Of a DNA stretch of 64,000 nt, positions 8,663 through 15,780 are shown piece by piece (position 1 is the stretch's first letter; each line of letters opens with the position of its first letter). The notes beneath the pieces were generated by a model. That model ran no database searches. It saw only the letters and a list, made by a program, of their open reading frames with translations, and was not told the DNA's origin. Source of the DNA: Halopiger aswanensis (GTDB lineage: Archaea > Halobacteriota > Halobacteria > Halobacteriales > Natrialbaceae); assembly GCF_003610195.1 (NCBI RefSeq), contig NZ_RAPO01000002.1, positions 186,001-250,000 on the forward strand, read 5' to 3'. The position numbers and the translations under genes are program-made.

Positions 8663-8675
8663 TCAAAAAGTACTT
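8663..8675 (-). promoter_or_regulatory. promoter of ppa
   Basis: On the minus strand CGAAAG precedes TACTTTTTG, an arrangement typical of a haloarchaeal BRE plus TATA. Its distance of 23-35 bases to the ATG at 8640 indicates a leaderless message. Confidence 0.5.
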
Positions 8676-8727
8676 TCGTAATCGATTCTACCTTACATTT
8701 GACGGCCACCAGACAGCCGAAAGACAG

Positions 8728-8754
8728 GTATTGGACGACGGTAAAGTCCGATAC
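8728..8754. promoter_or_regulatory. upstream dyad in the ppa/padR interval
   Basis: GTATTGGAC (8728-8736) and GTCCGATAC (8746-8754) are inverted repeats with one mismatch and a nine-base spacer. A related dyad follows at 8764-8794. Both lie between the divergent ppa and PadR genes. Binding by the PadR protein is inference. Confidence 0.45.
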
Positions 8755-8763
8755 GACACCGTC

Positions 8764-8794
8764 GTGGTATCGACGGTTTGCTGGTCGATACCAC
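8764..8794. promoter_or_regulatory. perfect 11-bp dyad upstream of padR-like gene
   Basis: GTGGTATCGAC (8764-8774) and GTCGATACCAC (8784-8794) form a perfect inverted repeat with a nine-base spacer. It ends 17 bases before the TATA box of the PadR gene. Position and symmetry suggest an operator for autoregulation, as is common in the PadR family. Confidence 0.6.
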
Positions 8795-8810
8795 CGAATG
8801 GTCGGAAAGT

Positions 8811-8818
8811 CTTAAATA
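8811..8818 (+). promoter_or_regulatory. TATA box of the PadR gene
   Basis: CTTAAATA preceded by a GGAAAG BRE-like run, 23-30 bases before the ATG at 8841. This makes a leaderless transcript likely. Confidence 0.6.
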
Positions 8819-8840
8819 GTCTGGTGACATTTGCACAGGT

Positions 8841-9206
8841 ATGTCAGAGGCACAATCAATCACCGGCGAACAGGGCATCGCACGCGAACTTACCGCATTC
8901 CAGACGAATATCCTCGTCATCCTCGCCAAGGAGCCGATGTACGGCCTGGCGATCAAGCGAGAACTCGAGGAGTACTACGGGACCGAGGTCAACCACGGTC
9001 GTCTCTACCCGAACCTCGACGAGCTCGTCGAGCTCGGCTTGGTCGAGAAGAGCGAACTCGACAAGCGAACGAACCAGTACTCGCTGACCGACGACGGCTA
9101 CGAGGCCGTCCTCGACGGCGTCCGCTGGACGCTCTCGAAGGTCGTCACGGGCGAGGATCGCGCGGACGAGATCCGCGAGATCGTCGACGAGAGTCTCGAG
9201 AACTAA
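8841..9206 (+). CDS. PadR family transcriptional regulator
   Basis: A 121-residue winged-helix protein. The PadR core is clear: L-T-A-F-Q-T-N-I-L-V-I-L, then Y-G-L-A-I-K-R-E-L-E-E-Y-Y, the recognition segment V-N-H-G-R-L-Y-P-N-L-D-E-L, and the wing L-D-K-R-T-N-Q-Y-S-L-T. A C-terminal helix of about 30 residues probably serves dimerisation. PadR proteins usually repress by binding dyads near their own promoter, and two related dyads are upstream. No obvious effector or target gene is next to it except the divergent ppa. Confidence 0.9.
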   Translation: MSEAQSITGEQGIARELTAFQTNILVILAKEPMYGLAIKRELEEYYGTEVNHGRLYPNLDELVELGLVEKSELDKRTNQYSLTDDGYEAVLDGVRWTLSKVVTGEDRADEIREIVDESLEN

Positions 9207-9266
9207 CGATCGACGGCGGCGATTCGACGACCACCAGCGACGAATCGCGAGTGCAACCGAACGCGG

Positions 9267-9908
9267 CTACGGGTCGAATTCGGGCATCGGCTCGCCGGCC
9301 GTTTCGTACACGAGCGCGATCGATTCGTCGATTACCTCCCGCTGTTCTTCTGACGGCCACGCGTTGCGGACGTAGTAGTCGGTCCGAAACTCCCGGAGTT
9401 CCGACCCTGTGAGCGATTCGATCGGCTTCGCGTAGTGATTCCCGACGAAATCGGCCAAAATGTCGGCGTTAGCGCCGTGAGCGTCGCCGTATTCCTCGCG
9501 AACTGCAGCGGCGAGCTCGCGGTTGTGCGCGTCGACGTCGTCCCAGTCGTCCGGATCGCCGGTCCCCTCGAGCGGAATCTCGACGGCCCGCGAGAGGTCG
9601 TCGATCCGGTCGGTTCTGATAACGCCCGCCTCGTCGTCGTGCCACTCCTCGGGGTGGAGCACGAGCGTCGCGTCGTCTTCCTCGCGGATCCGCGAGGTGA
9701 AGTCGTGATCTGCGAGCAGGTCGTCGCGTCGCTCGGCGTACGCTTCGGCCTCGTTGTCGTCGACCGCCGCTCGCTCGAGGTGAGCGAGGCGTTCGGCTTC
9801 GTCGACGACGTCGTCGGGGAGTTCTTCGGACGCCGTCTCGGCGCCGATGCCCGCGTCGGTTTCTACGTCCGTCTCGTCTGCGGCTCCGTTCGAGTCGCTC
9901 GTCGGCAT
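9267..9908 (-). CDS. haloarchaeal 'rnhA operon protein'-like acidic protein
   Basis: A 213-residue, strongly acidic, soluble protein with an Asp/Glu-rich disordered first 25 residues and a conserved-looking body: L-A-H-L-E-R-A-A-V-D-D-N-E, L-V-L-H-P-E-E-W, P-D-D-W-D-D-V-D-A-H-N-R, F-V-G-N-H-Y-A-K-P-I-E-S. I recall this pattern from the haloarchaeal family usually named rnhA operon protein (DUF7108), of unknown function; the family name is from memory. No RNase H gene is visible here. The neighbours are the PadR gene (convergent) and yqeC. Confidence 0.75.
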   Translation of the reverse strand: MPTSDSNGAADETDVETDAGIGAETASEELPDDVVDEAERLAHLERAAVDDNEAEAYAERRDDLLADHDFTSRIREEDDATLVLHPEEWHDDEAGVIRTDRIDDLSRAVEIPLEGTGDPDDWDDVDAHNRELAAAVREEYGDAHGANADILADFVGNHYAKPIESLTGSELREFRTDYYVRNAWPSEEQREVIDESIALVYETAGEPMPEFDP

Positions 9909-9993
9909 AGGTATACGTCGCGATTAGCGCCAGGCCCCTATCACGGCGTCGCCTCGGGCTGTGGCGCAGCCCGACGCTTAGCCGGTGACCACC

Positions 9994-10878
9994 TCAGACG
10001 CGGTCGACGACGACCCCGTCGGCCATCCGCGCGAGGACGACGTACGGAACGGTCGCCCGTCGACCGCTCGAGTCCAGATCGACCGTGACGCCGGTGTCAG
10101 CGTCGATCTCCTCCCCGTCTCCCTCGAGGCCCGCAACCTGCTCGTAGAACTCGCGGGCGATATCGCGAGCGACCGCCTCGTCGTCGGCGTCGTCGACCTT
10201 GTTGACCAGCGGAACGACGGCTGCGCCGTCGGGCACGTCCTTCAGTCCGCCCTCCTCACTGGCGAGGACGGCCGCGACGTGCGCCGGTTCGATGACGTCC
10301 CCGACCTCGAGCGCGAGGCCCGCGTCGCCGGCAACGGCCGCGACTCGTTCCGGACGGTGGACGACCTCATCCGTAAGCCGCTCGCCGACGACGTGGGCGC
10401 TGGCGATCGGGACGACGACGTCCGTGGCCGACGGGAGCTGGGGCTCGCGGTCGTTCGGCGCCTTGAACTCGCGCATGCGGGCTCCGTCGGCCTTGATCAA
10501 CACCGGCCCGTCGTGGGCCTCGATGAGCCGGTCGACGGCCGCGGTGTCGTAACCGAGGTAGCGCGATTCACCCTCCTGCTCGGGCACGAGGCCGAGCGGG
10601 AAGTCCGCCGGTTCGGCCGACCGAAGCGCCTCGAGGGGTGACTCGGTTACGGCGACGCGGCTCACGGACGAGTCGAAGATCGGAATGCGAACCGACGCGG
10701 TGACGACGGCCCGCTCGAGTTGCTCGGCGAGGGTGTACAGCGTGGTCTTCTTGCCGCCGGCGCCGACGACGGCGACTGCGGCGGTCGGATCGGAACGGAT
10801 CCGTCCCTGCTTCCGTCCGTCTTCGTCCTCCCCATCCTCGTCCTCAACGGCGACGCAGAGGGCCTCGGCTGGCGTCAT
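9994..10878 (-). CDS. yqeC: YqeC-like selenium-dependent hydroxylase accessory protein
   Basis: A 294-residue P-loop protein. The nucleotide-binding loop reads V-V-G-A-G-G-K-K-T-T near residue 39, which is the atypical Walker A of the YqeC family. Further matches are I-K-A-D-G-A-R-M-R-E-F-K-A-P and V-V-P-L-V-N-K-V-D-D. In bacteria the family is linked by gene neighbourhood to selenium-dependent molybdenum hydroxylases. No such hydroxylase or selenium gene is near, so the role here is open. An acidic loop of about 12 residues sits before the P-loop. Confidence 0.8.
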   Translation of the reverse strand: MTPAEALCVAVEDEDGEDEDGRKQGRIRSDPTAAVAVVGAGGKKTTLYTLAEQLERAVVTASVRIPIFDSSVSRVAVTESPLEALRSAEPADFPLGLVPEQEGESRYLGYDTAAVDRLIEAHDGPVLIKADGARMREFKAPNDREPQLPSATDVVVPIASAHVVGERLTDEVVHRPERVAAVAGDAGLALEVGDVIEPAHVAAVLASEEGGLKDVPDGAAVVPLVNKVDDADDEAVARDIAREFYEQVAGLEGDGEEIDADTGVTVDLDSSGRRATVPYVVLARMADGVVVDRV

Positions 10879-10934
10879 TACGCCCGCGTTCGCCGCCGAT
10901 GACCGTCAGCCTATCGAACTATCGAACCGTCGAA

Positions 10935-11237
10935 CTACCGGACCGAGAGATCCGAGCCGCCGCTGGCCTCGCTAAACTCGAGTTCCAACTCGAGTTCGCG
11001 CTCGCGCTGGGCCGTGAACTCGATCTCGACCTCGATCGGATCGCGGTACTCGAAGGGGATCTCCCAGTCGTCGCCCGTAATCGTCACCCGGGTGTCGGAC
11101 TCGAGTTGGTCGGCGAGGTCGCGGAGGAAAGCGGCGGTTTCCGTCCGCGAGAGGTACACTTCCCGCTCGAAGAACCCGTCCGTGATCGTGCGCCGGTCGC
11201 GGTCCCGATCCTCGGGGATGTTGACCCGATCAGACAT
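10935..11237 (-). CDS. amphi-Trp domain protein
   Basis: A 100-residue protein. The segment E-V-Y-L-S-R-T-E-T-A-A-F-L-R-D-L-A-D-Q-L followed by V-T-I-T-G-D-D-W-E-I and V-E-I-E-F matches the small amphi-Trp domain, whose function is unknown. The C-terminus is acidic and Glu/Leu alternating, as in the family. The ATG at 11237 is supported by a TATA-like GTTTATG (minus strand, 11262-11268) 25-31 bases upstream. The gene is divergent from an ArsR-type regulator and may be its target. Confidence 0.8.
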   Translation of the reverse strand: MSDRVNIPEDRDRDRRTITDGFFEREVYLSRTETAAFLRDLADQLESDTRVTITGDDWEIPFEYRDPIEVEIEFTAQRERELELELEFSEASGGSDLSVR

Positions 11238-11295
11238 GGTATACGGTATCACGGTCGGCGGCATAAACCTGCACCAACGTACAGGAACTCGTGTA

Positions 11296-11312
11296 GGTAC
11301 GCGGTCCGTACC
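11296..11312. promoter_or_regulatory. dyad in the amphi-Trp/ArsR interval
   Basis: GGTAC and GTACC separated by seven bases, midway between the two divergent start codons. Possible operator half-sites; symmetry is short, so confidence is low. Confidence 0.3.
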
Positions 11313-11324
11313 GGCGAAATCCTT

Positions 11325-11343
11325 CTTTGGGCGGCCCACAAAG
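11325..11343. promoter_or_regulatory. dyad overlapping the ArsR promoter
   Basis: CTTTG and CAAAG flank a nine-base GC-rich centre. The left arm overlaps the TATA-like CCTTCTTT (11321-11328), and the right arm ends eight bases before the ATG at 11352. A bound dimer would block the promoter, so this is a plausible autoregulatory operator. Confidence 0.4.
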
Positions 11344-11351
11344 AGGCCGGC

Positions 11352-11648
11352 ATGTCGCTCACCCTCATCGAGGCGCTGGGCAACGGCACGCGCCTCGAGA
11401 TTCTCCGCGAACTCTCCCGGGAACCGAAGTACGTCACCGAACTCGCGGAGGCGACCGGCATGGACGGGAAGACGGCCGTTCACCACCTCTCGACGCTCGA
11501 GGAGGCCGGGCTGGTCGACCACTACATGCGTGGCAACCGGAAGTACTACGAACTGACCGCGGCCATCGAGTTGCAGATCGCACCGCCGCCCGAGCGGACG
11601 TTCGTCCTGCAGGCCGACGACGTCGATGGGGACGCGACGAATCACTAA
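11352..11648 (+). CDS. ArsR-type winged-helix regulator
   Basis: A 98-residue DNA-binding protein. It shows L-G-N-G-T-R-L-E-I-L-R-E-L at the N-terminus, then Y-V-T-E-L-A-E-A-T-G, recognition helix K-T-A-V-H-H-L-S-T-L-E-E-A-G-L-V, and a wing N-R-K-Y-Y-E-L. No Cys cluster for metal sensing is present, so the inducer is unknown. The ATG at 11352 starts the domain; an open frame continues upstream but crosses the promoter. It is divergent from the amphi-Trp gene, with dyads between them. Confidence 0.85.
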   Translation: MSLTLIEALGNGTRLEILRELSREPKYVTELAEATGMDGKTAVHHLSTLEEAGLVDHYMRGNRKYYELTAAIELQIAPPPERTFVLQADDVDGDATNH

Positions 11649-11773
11649 CTCGAGTCGTCGGTTCGGGGCGTGCTCGAGCGCGTTTCTCGCGGGAGAACTG
11701 TCCCGGCCGGATGACTGTCGGCGCGATCGGACCGAGCATTTAGAGTCGGCCGCGTAGTGAAGACTGATAGCAT

Positions 11774-12910
11774 ATGCCATCGAACGACCGAATTCCCGTC
11801 ACCGTCGTCAGCGGCTACCTCGGCGCGGGGAAGACGACGCTACTCAACCACGTGCTGTCGAATCCGGGGGACCGACGGATCGCGGTGATCGTCAACGACA
11901 TGGGCGAGGTCAACGTCGACGCGGATCTCATCGAACGGGCCAACGACGACGAGGGTGTCATCGACCTCTCGAACGGGTGCATCTGCTGTCGGCTGCAGGA
12001 CGACCTCCTCGCGGAAGCGGCTCGACTCGCGGAGAGCCGCACGTTCGACTACCTGCTGGTCGAGTCCTCGGGGATCAGCGAACCGATCCCCGTCGCGCAG
12101 GTGTTCACCGAGGGGACCGAGGAAAGCGACGTCGACCCGACGCGCCTGTTTCGGCTGGATACGATGGTGACCGTCCTCGATACGTACGGGTTCTGGAAGG
12201 AGTTCGACGCCGGCGCGGAGCTACCCGAGGGCGCGCAGCCGGACGCCGACCGGCCGCTGAGCGACGTCCTCGTCGAGGGGATCGAGTTCTGCGACGTCCT
12301 CCTCCTGAACAAGACCGATATGATCCCCGACGACGTTCTCGAGGAGATCGAAGCGGTCGTCGAGCAACTCCAGCCGCGGGCGAACCGGCTCCGAACGACC
12401 TACTCCGAGGTTGATCCGGACGTCATCCTCGATACCGGCCGATTCGACTTCGAGGCGGCGACGCGCTCGCAGGGGTGGAAACGACACTTGCGCGGCGAGG
12501 GACACGATCACGGCACCGAATCCGGCGAGCACGACGCCGCGCGAGCGGCCGCCGACCGCCACGACGTCTCGTCGTTCGTCTTCCGCGCCGACCGACCGTT
12601 CCATCCCGAGCGGCTCGCCGACTGGCTCGAGGAGTGGGACGGCTCGATCGTCCGCGCCAAGGGCGTCTGTTACGTCGCGAACCGCGAGGAGGTGATCGGC
12701 GTCAGTCAGGCGGGACCGTCCGTCAGCGCCGGTCCGATCGGCGAGTGGCGGCCGGAGGACGACCGCGGGACGCAGTTGGTGTTCATCGGCCGAGAGATGG
12801 ACGAGGAGCGGATTCGCGACGAACTCGAGGCGTGCCTCCTCGAGGATAACGAATCGGCTGCCGCGGACGCAGCCGATGCGGCGGACGCCGCCGATCCGTT
12901 TCCGCTGTAG
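11774..12910 (+). CDS. COG0523 metal-chaperone GTPase (CobW/YeiR/ZNG1-like)
   Basis: A 378-residue GTPase that in the family delivers zinc or another metal to client proteins. Walker A is G-Y-L-G-A-G-K-T-T near residue 15, the metal-binding motif C-I-C-C appears in L-S-N-G-C-I-C-C-R near residue 73, and the guanine-specificity motif is L-N-K-T-D near residue 180. The C-terminal CobW_C domain begins near residue 255 (V-S-S-F-V-F-R-A-D-R-P-F-H-P). A His/Asp-rich loop (H-D-H-G-T-E-S-G-E-H-D) near residue 245 may also bind metal. The tail is a D-A-A-D-A-A-D repeat. A TATA-like CATTTAG at 11738 supports the start. Confidence 0.88.
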   Translation: MPSNDRIPVTVVSGYLGAGKTTLLNHVLSNPGDRRIAVIVNDMGEVNVDADLIERANDDEGVIDLSNGCICCRLQDDLLAEAARLAESRTFDYLLVESSGISEPIPVAQVFTEGTEESDVDPTRLFRLDTMVTVLDTYGFWKEFDAGAELPEGAQPDADRPLSDVLVEGIEFCDVLLLNKTDMIPDDVLEEIEAVVEQLQPRANRLRTTYSEVDPDVILDTGRFDFEAATRSQGWKRHLRGEGHDHGTESGEHDAARAAADRHDVSSFVFRADRPFHPERLADWLEEWDGSIVRAKGVCYVANREEVIGVSQAGPSVSAGPIGEWRPEDDRGTQLVFIGREMDEERIRDELEACLLEDNESAAADAADAADAADPFPL

Positions 12911-12919
12911 CCGTTCGCC

Positions 12920-13078
12920 CTAGGACTCGAGTTGCTCGCTGAGTTCCTCCCACGACTCGTGAAAGCCGTGGGTCGACCGGTCCGCCGTCCGATCCGGGAG
13001 GGCGTTCTGATAGACGTCGTCGTACTCGAGCAGCCCCGTCCAGCCGTCGTGGTGGGTGTAGCTACAGTACTGACACAT
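12920..13078 (-). CDS. 52-residue single-CxxC protein
   Basis: A short frame with M-C-Q-Y-C at the very start, then a Tyr/His-rich stretch and an acidic amphipathic helix at the end (E-S-W-E-E-L-S-E-Q-L-E). One Cys pair plus nearby H-H could bind zinc. A TATA-like GATATC at 13103-13109 is 25-31 bases upstream. It is convergent to the COG0523 gene, with only nine bases between the two stop codons. I do not recognise the family. Confidence 0.5.
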   Translation of the reverse strand: MCQYCSYTHHDGWTGLLEYDDVYQNALPDRTADRSTHGFHESWEELSEQLES

Positions 13079-13266
13079 GGGATCGGCTACGTCGGGCGAC
13101 GGGATATCCGTTTCTCCGGTCGCGGTTTCGGTTGTCCTCCGCAGCGCTCGAGCCTTCCGGTCTCGACTGCAGCGCCGGACAGTCGCGCGACGGCTGGGGA
13201 TCGAACGGGCGGCCCAGACGAGCCGGAGTCGGAAGAGCTATACCCTCGCGGTAGAGCGACGGGCGT

Positions 13267-13428
13267 ATGCATCAACGAGGGGGCTACGTTCAGAGCGCAA
13301 CCGACACGGTCGACCGAGAGTGCGACCACTGCGAGTGGTACGGGGTCGCGAGTTCCTACCCGACGCTGATCAAGCAGTATCAGGATCACCTTCGCGACGA
13401 ACATCCCAAGGTCTGGCTGCGAAGCTGA
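13267..13428 (+). CDS. 53-residue zinc finger microprotein
   Basis: The frame encodes C-D-H-C followed, about 20 residues later, by H-L-R-D-E-H, a C2H2-like finger with a Tyr-rich helix between. A TATA-like GCTATACC at 13238-13245 lies 22-29 bases before the ATG. It resembles the finger protein at 1068-1268 in layout but not in sequence detail. The function is unknown. Confidence 0.6.
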   Translation: MHQRGGYVQSATDTVDRECDHCEWYGVASSYPTLIKQYQDHLRDEHPKVWLRS

Positions 13429-13542
13429 CGCGCGGCTCGCTTGCCGCCCGCACTGCGGATCGCTCCGAGCGGTCGGTTCGACTGTTCTGTGTTCCACATA
13501 TCACTCGAGGAGCAATACGGCCGCTCTCGAGGGGGATATCGT

Positions 13543-13593
13543 CAATTACGTTAGCAGAACGCCGCAATTCTCATGGTGACGGTCACCCCATGA
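13543..13593 (+). promoter_or_regulatory. histidine kinase promoter with leaderless mini-frame and dyad
   Basis: A TATA-like CAATTAC at 13543-13549 sits 24-30 bases before an ATG at 13573. That ATG opens only six codons (M-V-T-V-T-P) before a TGA at 13591, and the kinase frame resumes with GTG at 13600 in the same phase. Inside the mini-frame GGTGAC-G-GTCACC (13575-13587) is a perfect dyad. It could be an operator, a leader peptide, or a nonsense change in an older start. Confidence 0.4.
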
Positions 13594-13599
13594 ACACTC

Positions 13600-15765
13600 G
13601 TGGCTATCTGGAACCGTCTCATCTCCGCCGTCGGCGGGCGGCGACTGATCGTCGCGCTCGGAGCGGTGTATATCGCGCTCGCCGTCGGACGGGCTGTCGT
13701 GCGCACGACAGCGGGGACGCCGCTGGGGAACGTCCTCGTTATCTCGCTGCTCGTCGCCGGTCCCGGATTCGTGCTCCTCTATTTCGGCTATCGCTTGCCC
13801 GCGTTCGATATCCACGCCGAATTTTACGCCGCTATCGCGGCGTGGTGTCTCGCCGGATTCGGGGCGATGGGGACCGTCCTCGTCGTATACAGTCTCCAGC
13901 CCGGCGAAATCGTCGACGATTTCTCGACGATCCTCATCCTGACGGCGCTCGGCAGCGTCGCCGGTCTGGCCGTCGGGCTCCACGACGCGGAGGCCAAAAC
14001 GCGAACCCGCGAACTCGAGCACCGAAACGAGGAACTCCAGGTGACGCAATCGGAACTCGAGGAGACGGTCGACGAACTCGAGACGGCCAACGAGCGGCTG
14101 GCGACCTCGAACGAGCAACTCGAACACTACCGGGAGTACACCGATCACGTGCTAAACGCCATCCACGACATCTTCTACGTCCTCGAAAAAGACGGCACGC
14201 TACAGCGCTGGAACGAGAGCCTCTGCGAAGTGACGGGCTATTCGGACGCGGAAGTCGCGTCGATGAACGCCGTCGAATTCATCGACGGGGACGATCGCGA
14301 TCTGATCGAGGACGCGATCGCGAGCGGGTTCGAAACCGGGAGTACTCAACTCGAAGCGGAACTGCGGACCAAAGACGGCGAGTCGATCCCCTACGAGTTC
14401 GCGGCCTCGACGCTCGAGACGCCCGAGGGCGAGGTGGTGCTGGCGGGGATCGGCCGCGACATCTCGGAACGGACCGAGCGTCAACGGGAACTCGAGCGGC
14501 GGGCGCGACAACAGCAGGTCGTGGCCGACCTCGGGCAGCTCGCCCTCGAGACCGACGATCTCGACGAACTCATGCGCGAAGCGTCCCGGCAGGTGGCGAC
14601 CGTCCTCGACAACGAGTACTGCAAGGTGCTGGACCTCGACGCGAGACGCGACGAACTCCTGCTTCGCCAGGGCGTCGGGTGGACCGACGGGATCGCCGGC
14701 GAGGCGACGGTCTCCGCCGTCGAGGCGGACTCGCAGGCCGCCTACACCCTCGAGAACGATCACCCGATCGTCGTCGAGGATCTCGAGACGGAAGCGCGGT
14801 TCGGCGGCCCCGCGTTGCTCCGAGACCACGACGTTCGCAGCGGTATCAGTACCATCATCGGCCCGTCCGACGAACCGTGGGGAATCCTGGGAACCCACGG
14901 CACGGAGCGCAAAACGTTCACCGACGAAGACGTGAATTTCGTCCAGAGCGTCGCCAACGTTCTCGCCGAAGCGATCGAGCGCCAGCAGTACCAGACGGAA
15001 CTCGAGGCGCTGGTCGCCGATCTCGAGGCGTCGAACGAACGCTTAGAGCAGTTCGCCTACGCAGCCTCCCACGACCTCCAGGAGCCCCTGCGGATGGTCT
15101 CGAGCTACCTGCGACTGATCGAGAACCGGTACGGCGACGAGTTGGACGCGGACGGGGAGGAGTTCCTCGCGTTCGCGGTCGACGGCGCCGACCGCATGCG
15201 CGAGATGATCGACGGCCTGCTCCAGTACTCCCGCGTCGAGACCGGCGGCGACGAGTTCGAACCGGTCGATCTAAACGAGGTACTCGCGGACGTTCGCGAC
15301 AACCTCCGCGTGACGATCGAGGAATCGGACGCCGAGATCACCGCTGAGCGGCTCCCTCGCGTCGAGGGCGACCGAGGACAGCTACAGCAGATCTTCCAGA
15401 ACGTGCTCGCCAACGCGATCCAGTACAGCGGCGACGAACCGCCGCGGGTCCACGTCTCCGCCGAACAGTCCGGCAGTCGGTGGACGGTCTCGATCGCGGA
15501 CGAGGGGATCGGCATCGATCCCGAGGATCAGGATCGCATCTTCGACGTCTTTCAGCGGCTCCACAGCCGCGACACTCACCCCGGAACCGGAATCGGACTC
15601 GCCCTGTGCGAGCGCATCGTCGAACGCCACGGCGGCGAGATCTGGGTCGAGTCCGAACCGGGCGCGGGAACGACCGTCTCGTTTACGCTGCCGACGGTCG
15701 ACGAGCAGGACCCCGAACGCACGTCGGAACTGCGCTCGGGCGGCCCTCCCGTCGATCGTAACTGA
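13600..15765 (+). CDS. membrane PAS-GAF sensor histidine kinase
   Basis: A 721-residue sensor. Four hydrophobic segments fill residues 15-35, 43-65, 72-98 and 107-127, with no large extracellular domain. A coiled coil follows (135-175), then a PAS domain (about 178-295), a GAF domain (about 305-460), a second short coiled coil and the kinase core. The H-box is A-A-S-H-D-L-Q-E-P-L near residue 491, the N-box Q-N-V-L-A-N-A-I-Q-Y, and the G boxes D-E-G-I-G-I and G-T-G-I-G-L. It should autophosphorylate on His in response to a cytosolic or membrane cue. No response regulator gene is adjacent. GTG is the first start after an in-frame stop. Confidence 0.9.
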   Translation: MAIWNRLISAVGGRRLIVALGAVYIALAVGRAVVRTTAGTPLGNVLVISLLVAGPGFVLLYFGYRLPAFDIHAEFYAAIAAWCLAGFGAMGTVLVVYSLQPGEIVDDFSTILILTALGSVAGLAVGLHDAEAKTRTRELEHRNEELQVTQSELEETVDELETANERLATSNEQLEHYREYTDHVLNAIHDIFYVLEKDGTLQRWNESLCEVTGYSDAEVASMNAVEFIDGDDRDLIEDAIASGFETGSTQLEAELRTKDGESIPYEFAASTLETPEGEVVLAGIGRDISERTERQRELERRARQQQVVADLGQLALETDDLDELMREASRQVATVLDNEYCKVLDLDARRDELLLRQGVGWTDGIAGEATVSAVEADSQAAYTLENDHPIVVEDLETEARFGGPALLRDHDVRSGISTIIGPSDEPWGILGTHGTERKTFTDEDVNFVQSVANVLAEAIERQQYQTELEALVADLEASNERLEQFAYAASHDLQEPLRMVSSYLRLIENRYGDELDADGEEFLAFAVDGADRMREMIDGLLQYSRVETGGDEFEPVDLNEVLADVRDNLRVTIEESDAEITAERLPRVEGDRGQLQQIFQNVLANAIQYSGDEPPRVHVSAEQSGSRWTVSIADEGIGIDPEDQDRIFDVFQRLHSRDTHPGTGIGLALCERIVERHGGEIWVESEPGAGTTVSFTLPTVDEQDPERTSELRSGGPPVDRN

Positions 15766-15780
15766 GTCCCAGATTACTGA

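Noticed and set aside
13231-13266. A tRNA-like stretch before the 53-residue zinc protein
   Set aside because: The GGTAGAG-like text resembles a D-arm, but no acceptor stem or T-loop follows. It is better explained as the promoter of that gene.
13077-15347. A 756-residue Arg-rich plus-strand frame
   Set aside because: It overlaps the histidine kinase in another frame and has the Arg/Gly/Ser composition of a GC-rich shadow.
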